Source of the DNA: an uncultured Collinsella sp.
GTDB lineage: Bacteria > Actinomycetota > Coriobacteriia > Coriobacteriales > Coriobacteriaceae
Length of the DNA: 61,176 bases
Direction of reading: 5' to 3'
NCBI GenBank assembly: GCA_958408685.1
Contig: CATYLC010000014.1
Coordinates: forward strand, 1 to 61,176
Shown: positions 15,037 through 23,493 of the stretch, one piece after another
Numbering within the stretch: the stretch's first letter is position 1
Layout of the letters: the number at the start of each line of letters is the position of its first letter
Program-made: the position numbers and the translations under genes
Notes under the pieces: model-generated
Databases searched by the model: none
What the model was told of the DNA's origin: nothing
Seen by the model: only the letters and a program-made list of their open reading frames with translations

Positions 15037-16548
15037 TTAGCGGTAGCTGACGCTTTGCTGGGAATCCTTGACGACTACGTCGTGGGCGCCGCCTTCGACG
15101 ATGGAGGTAGAGCTTACCAGGGTCAGGCGCGCCTTTTCCTGGAGCTCGGGGATTGAGAGGGCGCCGCAGTTGCACATCGTGGACTTGACCTTGTAGAGCG
15201 TGCCGCCCACGCCGTCCTTGAGGGAACCGGCGTAGGGAACGTAGGAGTCGACGCCCTCGACGAAGCTGAGCTTCGCGGCGCCGCCCAGGTCGTAGCGCTG
15301 CCAGTTACGGGCACGCGCAGAACCCTCGCCCCAGTACTCCTTCATGTACTGACCGTTCACGTTGACGCGCTCGGTCGGGCTCTCGTCAAAGCGGGCGAAA
15401 TAGCGGCCCAGCATCATAAAGTCGGCACCCATGGCAAGGGCGAGCGTCATGTGGTAGTCATAGACGATACCGCCGTCGGAGCACACGGGCACATAGACGC
15501 CGGTCTCCTCGTAGTACTCGTCGCGAGCGCGGCAGACGTCGATCAGCGCGGTGGCCTGGCCACGGCCGATGCCCTTGGTCTCGCGGGTGATGCAGATGGA
15601 GCCGCCGCCGATACCGACCTTGATGAAGTCGGCACCGCAGTCAGCCAGGAAGCGGAAGCCCTCGGCGTCGACAACGTTGCCGGCACCGACCTTGACGTCC
15701 TCGCCGTAGTTGGCGCGGATCCACTCGATGGTGCGCTTCTGCCACTCGCTGAAGCCCTCGGAGGAGTCGATGCACAGGACATCGGCACCGGCCTCGATGA
15801 GCAGCGGCACGCGCTCGGCATAGTCGCGGGTGTTGATACCGGCGCCTACCATGTAGCGCTTGTCGTTATCGAGCAGCTCGTTGGGGTTGGTCTTGTGGCT
15901 GTCGTAGTCCTTGCGGAAGACGATGCCCATGAGGTGATCGTAGTCGTCGACGATGGGCAGGGCGTTGAGCTTGTTGTCCCAGATGACGTCGTTGGCAACC
16001 TTGAGGCTGATGTTCTTGTCGCCCACGATGAGCTGCTCACGCGGGGTCATGAACTCGGAGACCTTCGTCTGGTGGTCATCGCGACTGGGACGATAGTCAC
16101 GGCTGGTGACGATGCCCAGGAGCTTACCCTTGGGAGTGCCGTCGTCGGTAACCGGCATGGTGGAGTGACCGGTCTTCTCCTTGAGCTCGATGACCTGCTC
16201 CATGGTCATGTCGGGGGTCAGCGTGGAATCGGACTGAACGAAACCAGCCTTGTGATCCTTGACGGCCTTGACCATGGCGGCCTCGGACTCGGCGCTCTGG
16301 GAACCGTAAATGAAGGACAGGCCGCCCTCGGTAGCGAGCGCGACACCCATGTCGACGCCCGAGACGGACTGCATGATGGCGGAAACCATGGGGATGTTCA
16401 GGGTGATTGCCGGCTTCTCACCGCGCTTAAAGCGGGTTAGCGGCGTCTTAAGAGAGACGTTGTTGGGGATGCACTGCGAGGACGAGTAACCAGGGACCAG
16501 CAGATACTCCGAAAACGTGTGGGACTCACCGGGAAAGAACGTAGCCAT
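15037..16548 (-). CDS. guaB: Inosine-5'-monophosphate dehydrogenase
   Basis: Oxidises IMP to XMP, the committed step of GMP synthesis. The TIM barrel is interrupted by a CBS pair (about 95-215, with GHSTMPVTDD and NALPIVDDYDHLMGIV). The catalytic loop GGGSICITRETKGIG places the active cysteine at 319. NAD/IMP-site motifs include CIDSSEGFSEWQ and SDGGIVYDYHMTLALAMGAD. The total is 503 aa. AAGGAG lies ahead of ATG 16548. The sequence resembles the longer IMPDH type with YMKEYWGEGSARARNW. It is flanked by a divergent regulator and appears monocistronic. Confidence 0.95.
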   Translation of the reverse strand: MATFFPGESHTFSEYLLVPGYSSSQCIPNNVSLKTPLTRFKRGEKPAITLNIPMVSAIMQSVSGVDMGVALATEGGLSFIYGSQSAESEAAMVKAVKDHKAGFVQSDSTLTPDMTMEQVIELKEKTGHSTMPVTDDGTPKGKLLGIVTSRDYRPSRDDHQTKVSEFMTPREQLIVGDKNISLKVANDVIWDNKLNALPIVDDYDHLMGIVFRKDYDSHKTNPNELLDNDKRYMVGAGINTRDYAERVPLLIEAGADVLCIDSSEGFSEWQKRTIEWIRANYGEDVKVGAGNVVDAEGFRFLADCGADFIKVGIGGGSICITRETKGIGRGQATALIDVCRARDEYYEETGVYVPVCSDGGIVYDYHMTLALAMGADFMMLGRYFARFDESPTERVNVNGQYMKEYWGEGSARARNWQRYDLGGAAKLSFVEGVDSYVPYAGSLKDGVGGTLYKVKSTMCNCGALSIPELQEKARLTLVSSTSIVEGGAHDVVVKDSQQSVSYR

Positions 16549-16648
16549 GTTTCTCCTTTTTCCATGCGACCGGTCGGCTGCAGGCCTCGTAGGACCCAGC
16601 CCAACCTTGGGCGCCCAATACTGGGGATGTATCCTAACGCACTTTGAC

Positions 16649-16657
16649 TGCTACAAT
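16649..16657 (+). promoter_or_regulatory. Extended -10 promoter for the winged-helix regulator
   Basis: TGCTACAAT is a TGn-extended -10 element (TACAAT at 16652-16657). No good -35 is visible, as is common for extended -10 promoters. It would give a leader of about 70 bases for the gene at 16733. Confidence 0.45.
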
Positions 16658-16732
16658 GCATGATTTAAGAAGAGCACACGAGGGTTTGACGCAGGCTTTG
16701 CGTTTGCCCAGCAAACACTTTAGCGGGAAGAC

Positions 16733-17086
16733 GTGGAGCACATGGAGTACAAGACGACGGCAAAGTTGGTCATTCAAGCGTGCGACAAGGACTTGCCGGG
16801 CGTGTTTGGTCATGGCTGCGTCTTGCTGCTGCAGGGTATTGCCCGCGAGCACTCGCTCAACCGCGCCGCCAAGAGCATGGGCATGGCGTATTCCAAAGCG
16901 TGGCGTATTGTAAACGAGGCTGAAGGCCAGCTGGGCTGCAAGCTCATCGAGCGCGACGGCGCCCGCGGATCAACTCTCACCCCCGCCGGCGAGCGAGCCA
17001 TAGCGGCCTACGAGGAGCTGCAGGCCGACATCAACCAAGTAATTGCCGCAAAGGCCAACGACCTCATCGCCAGCATAATAGAATAG
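16733..17086 (+). CDS. Small winged helix-turn-helix protein, ModE N-terminal/LysR type
   Basis: A 117-aa DNA-binding protein. LLLQGIAREHSLNRAAKSMGMAYSKAWRIVNEAEGQLGCKLIERDGARGSTLTPAGERAI (about 30-90) is split here as a recognisable ModE/LysR-type winged helix: helix-turn-helix SLNRAAKSMGMAYSKAWRIV, then the wing with LIERD and LTPAGE. No effector domain follows, as in stand-alone ModE-N proteins. The frame starts at GTG 16733 with GGGAAG upstream; an ATG at 16742 preceded by GGAG is equally possible. No molybdate transport genes are nearby, so its target is unknown. It is divergent from guaB. Confidence 0.75.
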   Translation: MEHMEYKTTAKLVIQACDKDLPGVFGHGCVLLLQGIAREHSLNRAAKSMGMAYSKAWRIVNEAEGQLGCKLIERDGARGSTLTPAGERAIAAYEELQADINQVIAAKANDLIASIIE

Positions 17087-17126
17087 CCAATTTAGGACGG
17101 GGCTTTTTTAGCTACACAACCCCTTC

Positions 17127-17203
17127 TCATAAGTTGCGGTGAAATAGGGACTGTTTATGCGGTTAAAGCCGTAAATCAATCCCTATTTCACCGCAACTTA
17201 TGA
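17127..17203. repeat. Long perfect inverted repeat between convergent genes
   Basis: Two arms of 24 bases (17127-17150 and 17180-17203) are perfectly complementary and contain AAGTTGCGGTGAAATAGGGA and its reverse complement. The 29-base centre can form a smaller imperfect hairpin (TTTATGCGG...CCGTAAA). It sits between the ends of the regulator gene and the PLP gene. It may terminate both, or be a small palindromic mobile element. Confidence 0.65.
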
Positions 17204-17220
17204 AGTCGAGGATGATTTAG

Positions 17221-18213
17221 CTAGTTGCGGAGGGCGTTGTCTAGGGTGGCGGCCACGATCAAGGGGTCGTCGGTACCGGCGAAGAGGCGGATGGTGCTCC
17301 CCTGCTTGCCGCGTGGGGCCGAAAGGCGCGTCGTTGCGCCGCCGGCGGGCGATGTGCGGAACTCCCCCGGCAAAGCATCGAACAGCTCGCCTGAGCTATG
17401 CTCGATAAGGTCAAATTCAACTGCCGGGCCAAAGCCGTGCTCGAGAATACCCGTTGCAACCGCATGGTCGGGATGCGAGGTCAGCCCGGGATAGCGCACG
17501 TTGCGCACCATCTCATTGGCGGCCAGATACTCGGCCAGCGCACGTGCGCGGTCGAAATGTGCCTGCATGCGGACATCGAGCGAGCCCAGCCCGCGCTCCA
17601 GCACACCGGCCTCGTCAGCAGGCATATCAAGCTTGGCCAAGCCACAGCCCTCAAGCAGGGCATGCGCGCACTCAGCCGCGGCATCCACGCGATGGCGCTT
17701 GAGCTGCGAGCGCGCGACCGATACGGCAACCAACTTGCGCGGAGCCTTGCCGGCGCACACGCGGTCGAGCGCCTCGAGCGACAGCACGGCACCCAAACGC
17801 AGCGGATCGCAGCCAAAAGCCGACGCCACGGTGTTGTCCACAACCAGCAGCGCATGGGCCTCGCGAGCCGCACGACCCAGCGCACGCAGATCGGGCACGC
17901 ACAAACCAAACCCGCCGATGGAGTTGACAAACCACCACAGGTGCGGACCCTCGACATCAAACGAAGCATCAAAGCCCTCGGACGCAGCGGCAAACGCCGC
18001 AACCGACGGCGTGTCCACGAGCACAACGTCGCAGCCATCAAAGCCGCGCGCAAACGCATCGGCAAAGTCATCCGCAAAGGCCACCAAGCGGTCACCGGGA
18101 CGCACAATCCCCAGCTGCGACAGCGCTGCTGGCACATGCGAGGCCGCAAGCAACCGCGCCTCACGCGCGCCGGCTCTCAAAGCCCAAGCCTCTTCTAGCT
18201 GTTGCACGTCCAC
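17221..18213 (-). CDS. Cys/Met-metabolism PLP-enzyme homologue, apparently lacking the PLP lysine
   Basis: The C-terminal half matches the cystathionine gamma-synthase/methionine gamma-lyase family: GLGSLDVRMQAHFDRARALAEYL, then VRYPGLTSHPDH. The mid-domain LVVDNTVASAFGCDPLRLGA matches the family's VDNT segment with its PLP-contacting aspartate. Where the family has the S-x-T-K PLP-binding lysine before a glycine-histidine loop, this protein reads VLSLEALDRVCAGKAPRKLV, with no lysine in the expected place. It may be a non-catalytic relative or have shifted function. The frame opens at 18237, but AAGGGA precedes a GTG at 18213, which I prefer (330 aa). It stands alone after the sucrose operon terminator. 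Confidence 0.65.
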   Translation of the reverse strand: MDVQQLEEAWALRAGAREARLLAASHVPAALSQLGIVRPGDRLVAFADDFADAFARGFDGCDVVLVDTPSVAAFAAASEGFDASFDVEGPHLWWFVNSIGGFGLCVPDLRALGRAAREAHALLVVDNTVASAFGCDPLRLGAVLSLEALDRVCAGKAPRKLVAVSVARSQLKRHRVDAAAECAHALLEGCGLAKLDMPADEAGVLERGLGSLDVRMQAHFDRARALAEYLAANEMVRNVRYPGLTSHPDHAVATGILEHGFGPAVEFDLIEHSSGELFDALPGEFRTSPAGGATTRLSAPRGKQGSTIRLFAGTDDPLIVAATLDNALRN

Positions 18214-18235
18214 GCGGCACCGTCCCTTCATAAGC

Positions 18236-18270
18236 AAAAATCCACGATGCGGGTGTTCCCCGCATCGTGG
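18236..18270 (-). terminator. Intrinsic terminator of the sucrose operon
   Basis: On the minus strand CCACGATGCGGG pairs with CCCGCATCGTGG (12 bp) and is followed by ATTTTTG. It lies about 40 bases after the scrB stop and just upstream of the PLP gene. Confidence 0.85.
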
Positions 18271-18309
18271 GTAACGGCTGCAGTATAGCGCCGATATGCG
18301 ACGAATCGC

Positions 18310-19851
18310 CTAGATGATGAGCGTATGATAGGTCACGCTCGCACCCAGGGCGTCAACGGTCACGCCATAGGCCTCGGGATAGATGCGCGTCGAGAACACG
18401 AGTGCGCCATCGTTCACAAACACCTCGACCGACGAGACATCGCCGACAATGCGCACGTTACGAACCTCGTCGACGGGCTCCCAACGCACGGTGCGACCGC
18501 AGCCGGCAGAAGCGCGACCCTCATCGGTAAATCTCATCTCAAAGCGCGCGGGCAGCTCGCCATTGGCGGGCACAAACGCCAGCTTCAGCTCGCCATCAAC
18601 GGTCGCGGCAAACTCGCCGTCGACACCGTCGACAACAACGTCAAAACAGGTATCGCCAGAAACCTCCAACGAGCCCGCCCCCACACGCACCGAGGCATAA
18701 TGGAGCTCGATCTCGCGCGCCGGCTGCTGCAGCACCACGCCGCCGGCACCGGCTGTAAGCTCACGCGGCACTGTCATGCAGTGCTGCCAGCCGCACGCCA
18801 CGGTGGGCGCATTGTCATAGGTCGGCTCATCGGGCATGCCCATCCAGCCCATCAGAATGTGGCGACCATCCTCGGCTGTGAACTCCTGCGGAGCATAGAA
18901 GTCAAAGCCGGCGTCCCACAGGCGGAACTCGCCCAGCTCATAAGCGTCCTTGCCACCGGTAATGTCGCCCGTTACAGGCATGTAGCCCGCTGCATACACA
19001 TTGCCGCGGTCCCAACGGTCGCCCTCGAGCCCCTGGGGAGAGAAAGACAGAAACCTTGCCGGCACGCCGCCATCCGCCTCAAGCTCCAGATACCCCGGGC
19101 ACTCCCACATAAAGCCAAAGCGCTCGGGGGTAGACACGCGGCTCTCGAGCTCCCAACTCAGCATATCGGCCGAGCCATACACCAGGATCTCGCCCACATC
19201 GCGCCCGGCACCCTCGCCGTGCATGGCGCAAAATCGACTATCGACATGCGGCCCATCCACGCGACGACGCGCGCCCAGCACCATGTGGTAACGCCCATTA
19301 TCATCGCGCCACACCTTGGGATCGCGCACATGGCAGGTCAAATCCTCGGGATAATCCTCGGACGCCAGCACCACACGCTTTTGGCTGAACTCCCGACCGG
19401 CAAGGCCATCAACGCTCTCGACATAAACAGTATCGGCGCGGCGGCCGGTATTGACGTAGTCGTACGTGCCGTCTGCATCGGAGAGTTTAACGTTGCCCGT
19501 GTACAGTACGCGAATGCGGCCGTCCTCGGCAAGCGCGGAGCCCGAATACACGCCATGGCAATCGAACGGCTCGTCGGGCAGCAGCGGGGCGCCAACGTAG
19601 TTCCACGTCATAAGATCGCGACTCGTCGCATGGCCCCAGGCCTTAACGCCACCCTCAACATCAAACGGCGCATATTGAAAATAAGCGTGGAACACGCCGC
19701 CCGCTTGGCAAAGACCGTTGGGGTCGTTGAGCCAACCCGCCGGCGGCATAATATGGAAGCGCTGGCCATACGCGCCATGACCGCACTCAGTGGCGGCAGC
19801 GTCAACAGCGGCAACCAGCTTTGCAAGATCGCGACCAAGTGCATTAGACAT
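18310..19851 (-). CDS. scrB: Sucrose-6-phosphate hydrolase, GH32
   Basis: Cleaves sucrose-6-phosphate, delivered by the PTS, into glucose-6-phosphate and fructose. GH32 landmarks are clear: WLNDPNG (about residues 40-46) with the nucleophile aspartate, the RDP motif in CHVRDPKVW, and the acid/base glutamate in MWECPGYLEL. A C-terminal beta-sandwich follows. The 513-aa length is typical of cytoplasmic bacterial enzymes and there is no signal peptide. It lies 107 bases after the PTS gene in the same direction and ends at a strong terminator. Confidence 0.93.
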   Translation of the reverse strand: MSNALGRDLAKLVAAVDAAATECGHGAYGQRFHIMPPAGWLNDPNGLCQAGGVFHAYFQYAPFDVEGGVKAWGHATSRDLMTWNYVGAPLLPDEPFDCHGVYSGSALAEDGRIRVLYTGNVKLSDADGTYDYVNTGRRADTVYVESVDGLAGREFSQKRVVLASEDYPEDLTCHVRDPKVWRDDNGRYHMVLGARRRVDGPHVDSRFCAMHGEGAGRDVGEILVYGSADMLSWELESRVSTPERFGFMWECPGYLELEADGGVPARFLSFSPQGLEGDRWDRGNVYAAGYMPVTGDITGGKDAYELGEFRLWDAGFDFYAPQEFTAEDGRHILMGWMGMPDEPTYDNAPTVACGWQHCMTVPRELTAGAGGVVLQQPAREIELHYASVRVGAGSLEVSGDTCFDVVVDGVDGEFAATVDGELKLAFVPANGELPARFEMRFTDEGRASAGCGRTVRWEPVDEVRNVRIVGDVSSVEVFVNDGALVFSTRIYPEAYGVTVDALGASVTYHTLII

Positions 19852-19958
19852 ATCAAAGTCCTAACGGATCGAAAGTTACAAGGCACCAGAGATCGGCGCC
19901 AGATGCTGGAAACACCCGCGAGCATACAGCCCGCGGGCATTCCCTTAATCAAAAGCTC

Positions 19959-21359
19959 TTAGGCCCGCTCGGAAGCCTTGGGCTCGTCCTTGTACAGGAC
20001 AAACGAGACGGCAAAGGAAACCAGCGCGGCGACCGCAAACATGATCGCGTACTGCACGGGCTGGGCCAGGCACAGCAGGATACCAAAGATGCCGGTAACG
20101 CCGGTGCCGGAAGCAGCAAGCGAGGTGAGTGCGCAGACCAGGGCACCGCAACCGCCGCCGATGCAGCCGGCGATGAAGGGCTTAAAGAAGCGCAGGTTCA
20201 CACCAAAGATGGCAGGCTCGGTAATACCCATGAAGGCGGACAGGGCCGAAGGAAGCGCCAGGCCCTTGATCTTGGCATCGCGGGTCTTAAAGGCAACGGC
20301 GAGCGCGGCGCCACCCTGGGCGATGTTGGCGGCACTGGCGATGGGCAGCCAATAGGTCACACCGTACTGGGCAAGCTGACCCAGGTCGATGGCGGTGTAC
20401 ATCTGGTGGATACCGGTAACGACCGTGGGGGCATAGAACAGGCCGACGATAAAGGAACCGATGCCGAAGGGCAGGGTCAGCAGGGACTGGATCAGACCGA
20501 GGATGGCGTTCTCGGCCCAGACAAAGATGGGGCCGACGGCAACGAGCGTCACGAGCACGGTCACGAACACCGAGACGAGCGGAGTCACAAAGAGGTCGAA
20601 CATCTCGGGAACAACCTTGTGCAGGCGCTTCTCGAGGAAGGCCAGAATGGCGCAGGCGATAACGATGGGGATCACATGGCCCTGATAGCCGACCCACTCA
20701 AAGCTGTACACACCGGGAATAACAGTAACCATGGTCTGAACGCCCTCGGAAGCAACCGTGTAGGCGCTCTGCAGCGAGGAGTTGATGAATGCACCACCGA
20801 CGACAGCGCCCAGATACGGGTTGGCGCCAAAGGCCTTAGCGGCGGAGTAACCGATCAGGATCTGCAGAATGCCAAAGGACGTGCCCGAGACCAAGTCGGC
20901 GATCTTATAAATAAAGTTATTGGTGTCGAGCGCGATAAAGCCGTTGGAGGCCATGAAGTTGAGGGCGCTCATAATGCCCAGCAGCAGGCCCGAAGCCACG
21001 ATGGCGGGGATGATGGGAACAAAGACGTCGCCGAGCACCTTAATGGCACGCATAAAGATGTTCTGCTGCTGAGCCGCGGCCTCCTTTACCTCGGCCTTGG
21101 TGGCAGCCTCGACGCCGCTGAGCGCGATGAACTCTTCGTAGACCTTGTTGACGGTGCCAGTGCCAAAAATAATCTGGAGCTGGCCCTGGGCCTCAAAGAC
21201 GCCCTTGGCCCCATCGACATTCTCGATGGCCTCCTTGTTAACCTTGGAATTATCGGCAATCACCAGGCGTAGACGCGTGGCGCAGTGTGCGGCCGAAACA
21301 ACGTTGTCGGCGCCACCGACGTTGTCGAGCACCTCTTGAGCTGATTTGCGGTAGTCCAT
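19959..21359 (-). CDS. scrA: PTS system sucrose-type transporter, EIIBC
   Basis: Imports and phosphorylates a disaccharide, most likely sucrose given scrB. The EIIB domain (1-80) has the phosphorylated cysteine in SAAHCATRLRLVI. The EIIC domain (about 100-460) is multi-spanning and contains GITEPAIFGVNLR. No EIIA domain is fused, so a glucose-type EIIA must come from elsewhere. The frame opens at 21392, but the MDYRKSAQEVLDNVGG start at 21359 with AGGGAAG just upstream is the usual EIIB start (466 aa). Two LacI-type operators lie 55-100 bases upstream. Confidence 0.92.
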   Translation of the reverse strand: MDYRKSAQEVLDNVGGADNVVSAAHCATRLRLVIADNSKVNKEAIENVDGAKGVFEAQGQLQIIFGTGTVNKVYEEFIALSGVEAATKAEVKEAAAQQQNIFMRAIKVLGDVFVPIIPAIVASGLLLGIMSALNFMASNGFIALDTNNFIYKIADLVSGTSFGILQILIGYSAAKAFGANPYLGAVVGGAFINSSLQSAYTVASEGVQTMVTVIPGVYSFEWVGYQGHVIPIVIACAILAFLEKRLHKVVPEMFDLFVTPLVSVFVTVLVTLVAVGPIFVWAENAILGLIQSLLTLPFGIGSFIVGLFYAPTVVTGIHQMYTAIDLGQLAQYGVTYWLPIASAANIAQGGAALAVAFKTRDAKIKGLALPSALSAFMGITEPAIFGVNLRFFKPFIAGCIGGGCGALVCALTSLAASGTGVTGIFGILLCLAQPVQYAIMFAVAALVSFAVSFVLYKDEPKASERA

Positions 21360-21414
21360 AACTTCCCTTTCCTCCAACGGGCGCATGTGCACCCGGCCAT
21401 CTTTGACACATACA

Positions 21415-21430
21415 CTGTAATCGTTTTCAG
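21415..21430. promoter_or_regulatory. LacI-type operator 1 upstream of scrA
   Basis: CTGTAATCGTTTTCAG, an imperfect palindrome (TGtAAtCGtTTtCA) with the central CG of LacI-family sites. It repeats 26 bases away. Confidence 0.7.
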
Positions 21431-21440
21431 TTTGATATGA

Positions 21441-21456
21441 CTGTAATCGTTTTCAT
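21441..21456. promoter_or_regulatory. LacI-type operator 2 upstream of scrA
   Basis: CTGTAATCGTTTTCAT, a second copy in the same orientation 26 bases from the first, between the scrR stop and the scrA start. It most likely binds the adjacent ScrR. No confident -10/-35 could be assigned. Confidence 0.7.
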
Positions 21457-21543
21457 AGTAGGGTGAACGGTAGGAAAAAGCCGGCGAAAGGTAGTTTTGA
21501 AGCAAAAACAGGGGTCTCAGAGGAAGGCAGACGTGCCCAAGGC

Positions 21544-22524
21544 CTAGACATTCATAAGCTGATGGCCGAGCTTGAGCGTCTTGAGACCGCTCTCCCCCTC
21601 CTCGCCATCGAGCGCGTTGAGCAACATATTGGTCGCCTCGACGCCGCTGGTCAGGTAGCCGTAATGCACGGTGGGAATGCCGCCCGTCAGCGCGCGCAAA
21701 AATGCGTTGTCGCCGAAGCCGCTCACGCGACGCACGCCCTCGCCCATGCCACGCACCTCGTCAAGAGCGCGCAGGGCGCCGGCAGCCATAGTGTCGGTCG
21801 CGCACGCGATAAACGAAACATCGGGGGCATCGGCAAGCAGCTCGCGCGCAGCGCGATAGCCCGAGTCGAGCGTAAACGAGCCCAGGCGAATCAAGGCGGC
21901 ATCGAGCGGGTTACCCGCGGCGCGCAAGCCGACCTCAAAACCGCGACGGCGGTTATAACCGGCCGCGCGGTCCTCTTCGGTAACTCCGATGTAGGCGATC
22001 TTGCCATCCACCCGACCCGCAAGCGCACGGCCGAGCTCAAAGGCAGCCTCGTAATCGTCGTGATAGACGCACGCCGCGCCCTCGACATGTTGGCCGATCA
22101 ACACAATGGGCACACGGCACGACTCAATCGCGCGACGGTGCTCGTCGGTGATCATAGTTGCCACCAGAACAATGCCGTCAACCGGGTGGTTTTGAAATAA
22201 ATCGAGGTATTCGAGCTCACGATCGGCCGCGTTGTCGGTGTTGGCAAGCAGCATCTGGTAGCCACGGCGACCGAGCACCTGACCAATGCCGGCGGTAATG
22301 CGGCTCACGGATTCCGAGTTGATCTTAGGTACGATGACGCCGATGAGCTTGGTGGAACCGGTGCGCAGCGCGCGAGCCTGGCTGGATCGCACGTATCCGG
22401 TCAGCTCGATTGCCTGCTTAATGCGCTCGGCCTTATCCGCCGAGATATACCCACCGTTGAGGTAGCGCGAGACGGCGGCGCTCGAAACGCCGGCCAGCTC
22501 GGCCACATCTTTCATCTTTACCAC
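21544..22524 (-). CDS. scrR: LacI-family repressor, probable sucrose regulator ScrR
   Basis: The N-terminal helix-turn-helix MKDVAELAGVSSAAVSRYLN is followed by the hinge and a periplasmic-binding-protein-like sensor domain (IGVIVPKINSE...VDGIVLVAT...VSGFGDNAF). The frame opens at 22557, but AGGGG lies before a GTG at 22524 (VVKMKDVAEL), a normal LacI N-terminus, giving 326 aa. It is just upstream of scrA and scrB in the same direction. The two operators in the 185-base gap to scrA suggest it represses them. Confidence 0.87.
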   Translation of the reverse strand: MVKMKDVAELAGVSSAAVSRYLNGGYISADKAERIKQAIELTGYVRSSQARALRTGSTKLIGVIVPKINSESVSRITAGIGQVLGRRGYQMLLANTDNAADRELEYLDLFQNHPVDGIVLVATMITDEHRRAIESCRVPIVLIGQHVEGAACVYHDDYEAAFELGRALAGRVDGKIAYIGVTEEDRAAGYNRRRGFEVGLRAAGNPLDAALIRLGSFTLDSGYRAARELLADAPDVSFIACATDTMAAGALRALDEVRGMGEGVRRVSGFGDNAFLRALTGGIPTVHYGYLTSGVEATNMLLNALDGEEGESGLKTLKLGHQLMNV

Positions 22525-22624
22525 GAGCACCCCTGACAACGAATTCACAAGCACCATGATAGCTGCCTTGCCAGCAAATTGAGTAAATAGAATTCCTGGT
22601 CAAGCAAACGTCAGCGAGCGCGCA

Positions 22625-22706
22625 GCTGCCGTGGCGAGGTGCCGCGAAAGAGGAGCGACGCGTACTTCATGTACGCGAGCGACGGTTTGAGCGGCAGATC
22701 GCCCGG
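22625..22706. repeat. Dispersed structured repeat, copy B
   Basis: Shares the core GAGGAGCGACGCGTACTT...GTACGCGAGCGACGGTTTGA with 14949-15020. Stems are TGCCGC/GCGGCA (22640-22645, 22691-22696) and an outer CTGCCGTGGCGA pairing with TCGCCCGGCAG. The outer stem differs from copy A by a paired change. It lies between scrR and the DUF4956 gene. Confidence 0.7.
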
Positions 22707-22827
22707 CAGATGCGTGCGCAGCGTCGAGCGGTCCGGCGTTCGTCAGAACGCCGGAACATAATAGCCCGGCAGATGCCCGCGCAGCGTCGAGCGGTCCGGC
22801 GTTCGTTAGAACGCCGGAACAAAATTA
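22701..22827. repeat. Tandem pair of 63-64 bp hairpin repeats
   Basis: Unit 1 (22701-22763) and unit 2 (22764-22827) both begin GCCCGGCAGATGC and contain the hairpin TCCGGCGTTC-GTCA or GTTA-GAACGCCGGA (22732-22755, 22795-22818). The units differ at only a few bases, including the hairpin loop. The second hairpin follows the DUF4956 stop immediately and may act as terminator of the Pel-like operon. Confidence 0.75.
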
Positions 22828-23490
22828 GCCGTGGTACTCGCCGTTGTACTGGATGAGCGTCAGGTCTTCAACGCCGTCGAGCGCGCGAATGGCGTCCGCA
22901 TAGGGCATGTCAACACCGTCCGAGAACACCTCGACGGCCATTTCCACCTTGTCGCCGCGCATGGTCTTGGACTTGACGGTAAACTTGGTACGCCCAAATG
23001 CACGCACGATATCGTCGCCGGCGGTCTGCCCCGTGTAGTGGATGACCATCATGTACACGCGCGCCTTGTCCTGGTGGCTCGCAAAGCCGGCAATCATCAC
23101 CACAATCACCACTGCCGTAAGCCCCACGAGCGCGTACATGCCGGCGCCTGCCGTAATGCCTGTGGTAATGGACCAAAACAGATACAGCAGGTCGAGCGGG
23201 TCCTTGACCGCCGTACGGTAGCGGACGATAGACAGAGCACCCACCATACCGAGCGAGATGACCACGTTAGTCGAGATCGCGAGCGTGACCATGCAGGTGA
23301 GCACGCACATGCCCACGAGTGTTACGGCAAAGCTGCGCGAGTACACCACGCCGGTAAAAAAGCGCTTGTACACGTAATAGATCAGGATGCCCATGGCGAG
23401 TGCCACGAGCAGCGACAGGCCAATCTTGGCAGGGTCGACCTGGCCAAACGCCTCCAAGACGGAGTTCTTAAAAAAGTCCCTGGTGCTCAT
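22825..23490 (-). CDS. DUF4956 membrane protein
   Basis: A 221-aa membrane protein with about four transmembrane segments: LSLLVALAMGILIYYV, FAVTLVGMCVLTCMVTLAI, then VVISLGMVGALSIVRYRTA, then ITAGAGMYALVGLTAVVIVVMIAGF. A soluble C-terminal ferredoxin-like part follows (MVIHYTGQTAGDDIVRAFG...). The SIVRYRTAVKDP segment is typical of DUF4956. Such genes usually pair with VTC-domain genes, as here (3-base gap). It is the last gene of the Pel-like operon. Its biochemical role is unknown; a membrane partner of the VTC protein is likely. Confidence 0.85.
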   Translation of the reverse strand: MSTRDFFKNSVLEAFGQVDPAKIGLSLLVALAMGILIYYVYKRFFTGVVYSRSFAVTLVGMCVLTCMVTLAISTNVVISLGMVGALSIVRYRTAVKDPLDLLYLFWSITTGITAGAGMYALVGLTAVVIVVMIAGFASHQDKARVYMMVIHYTGQTAGDDIVRAFGRTKFTVKSKTMRGDKVEMAVEVFSDGVDMPYADAIRALDGVEDLTLIQYNGEYHG

Positions 23491-23493
23491 GGT

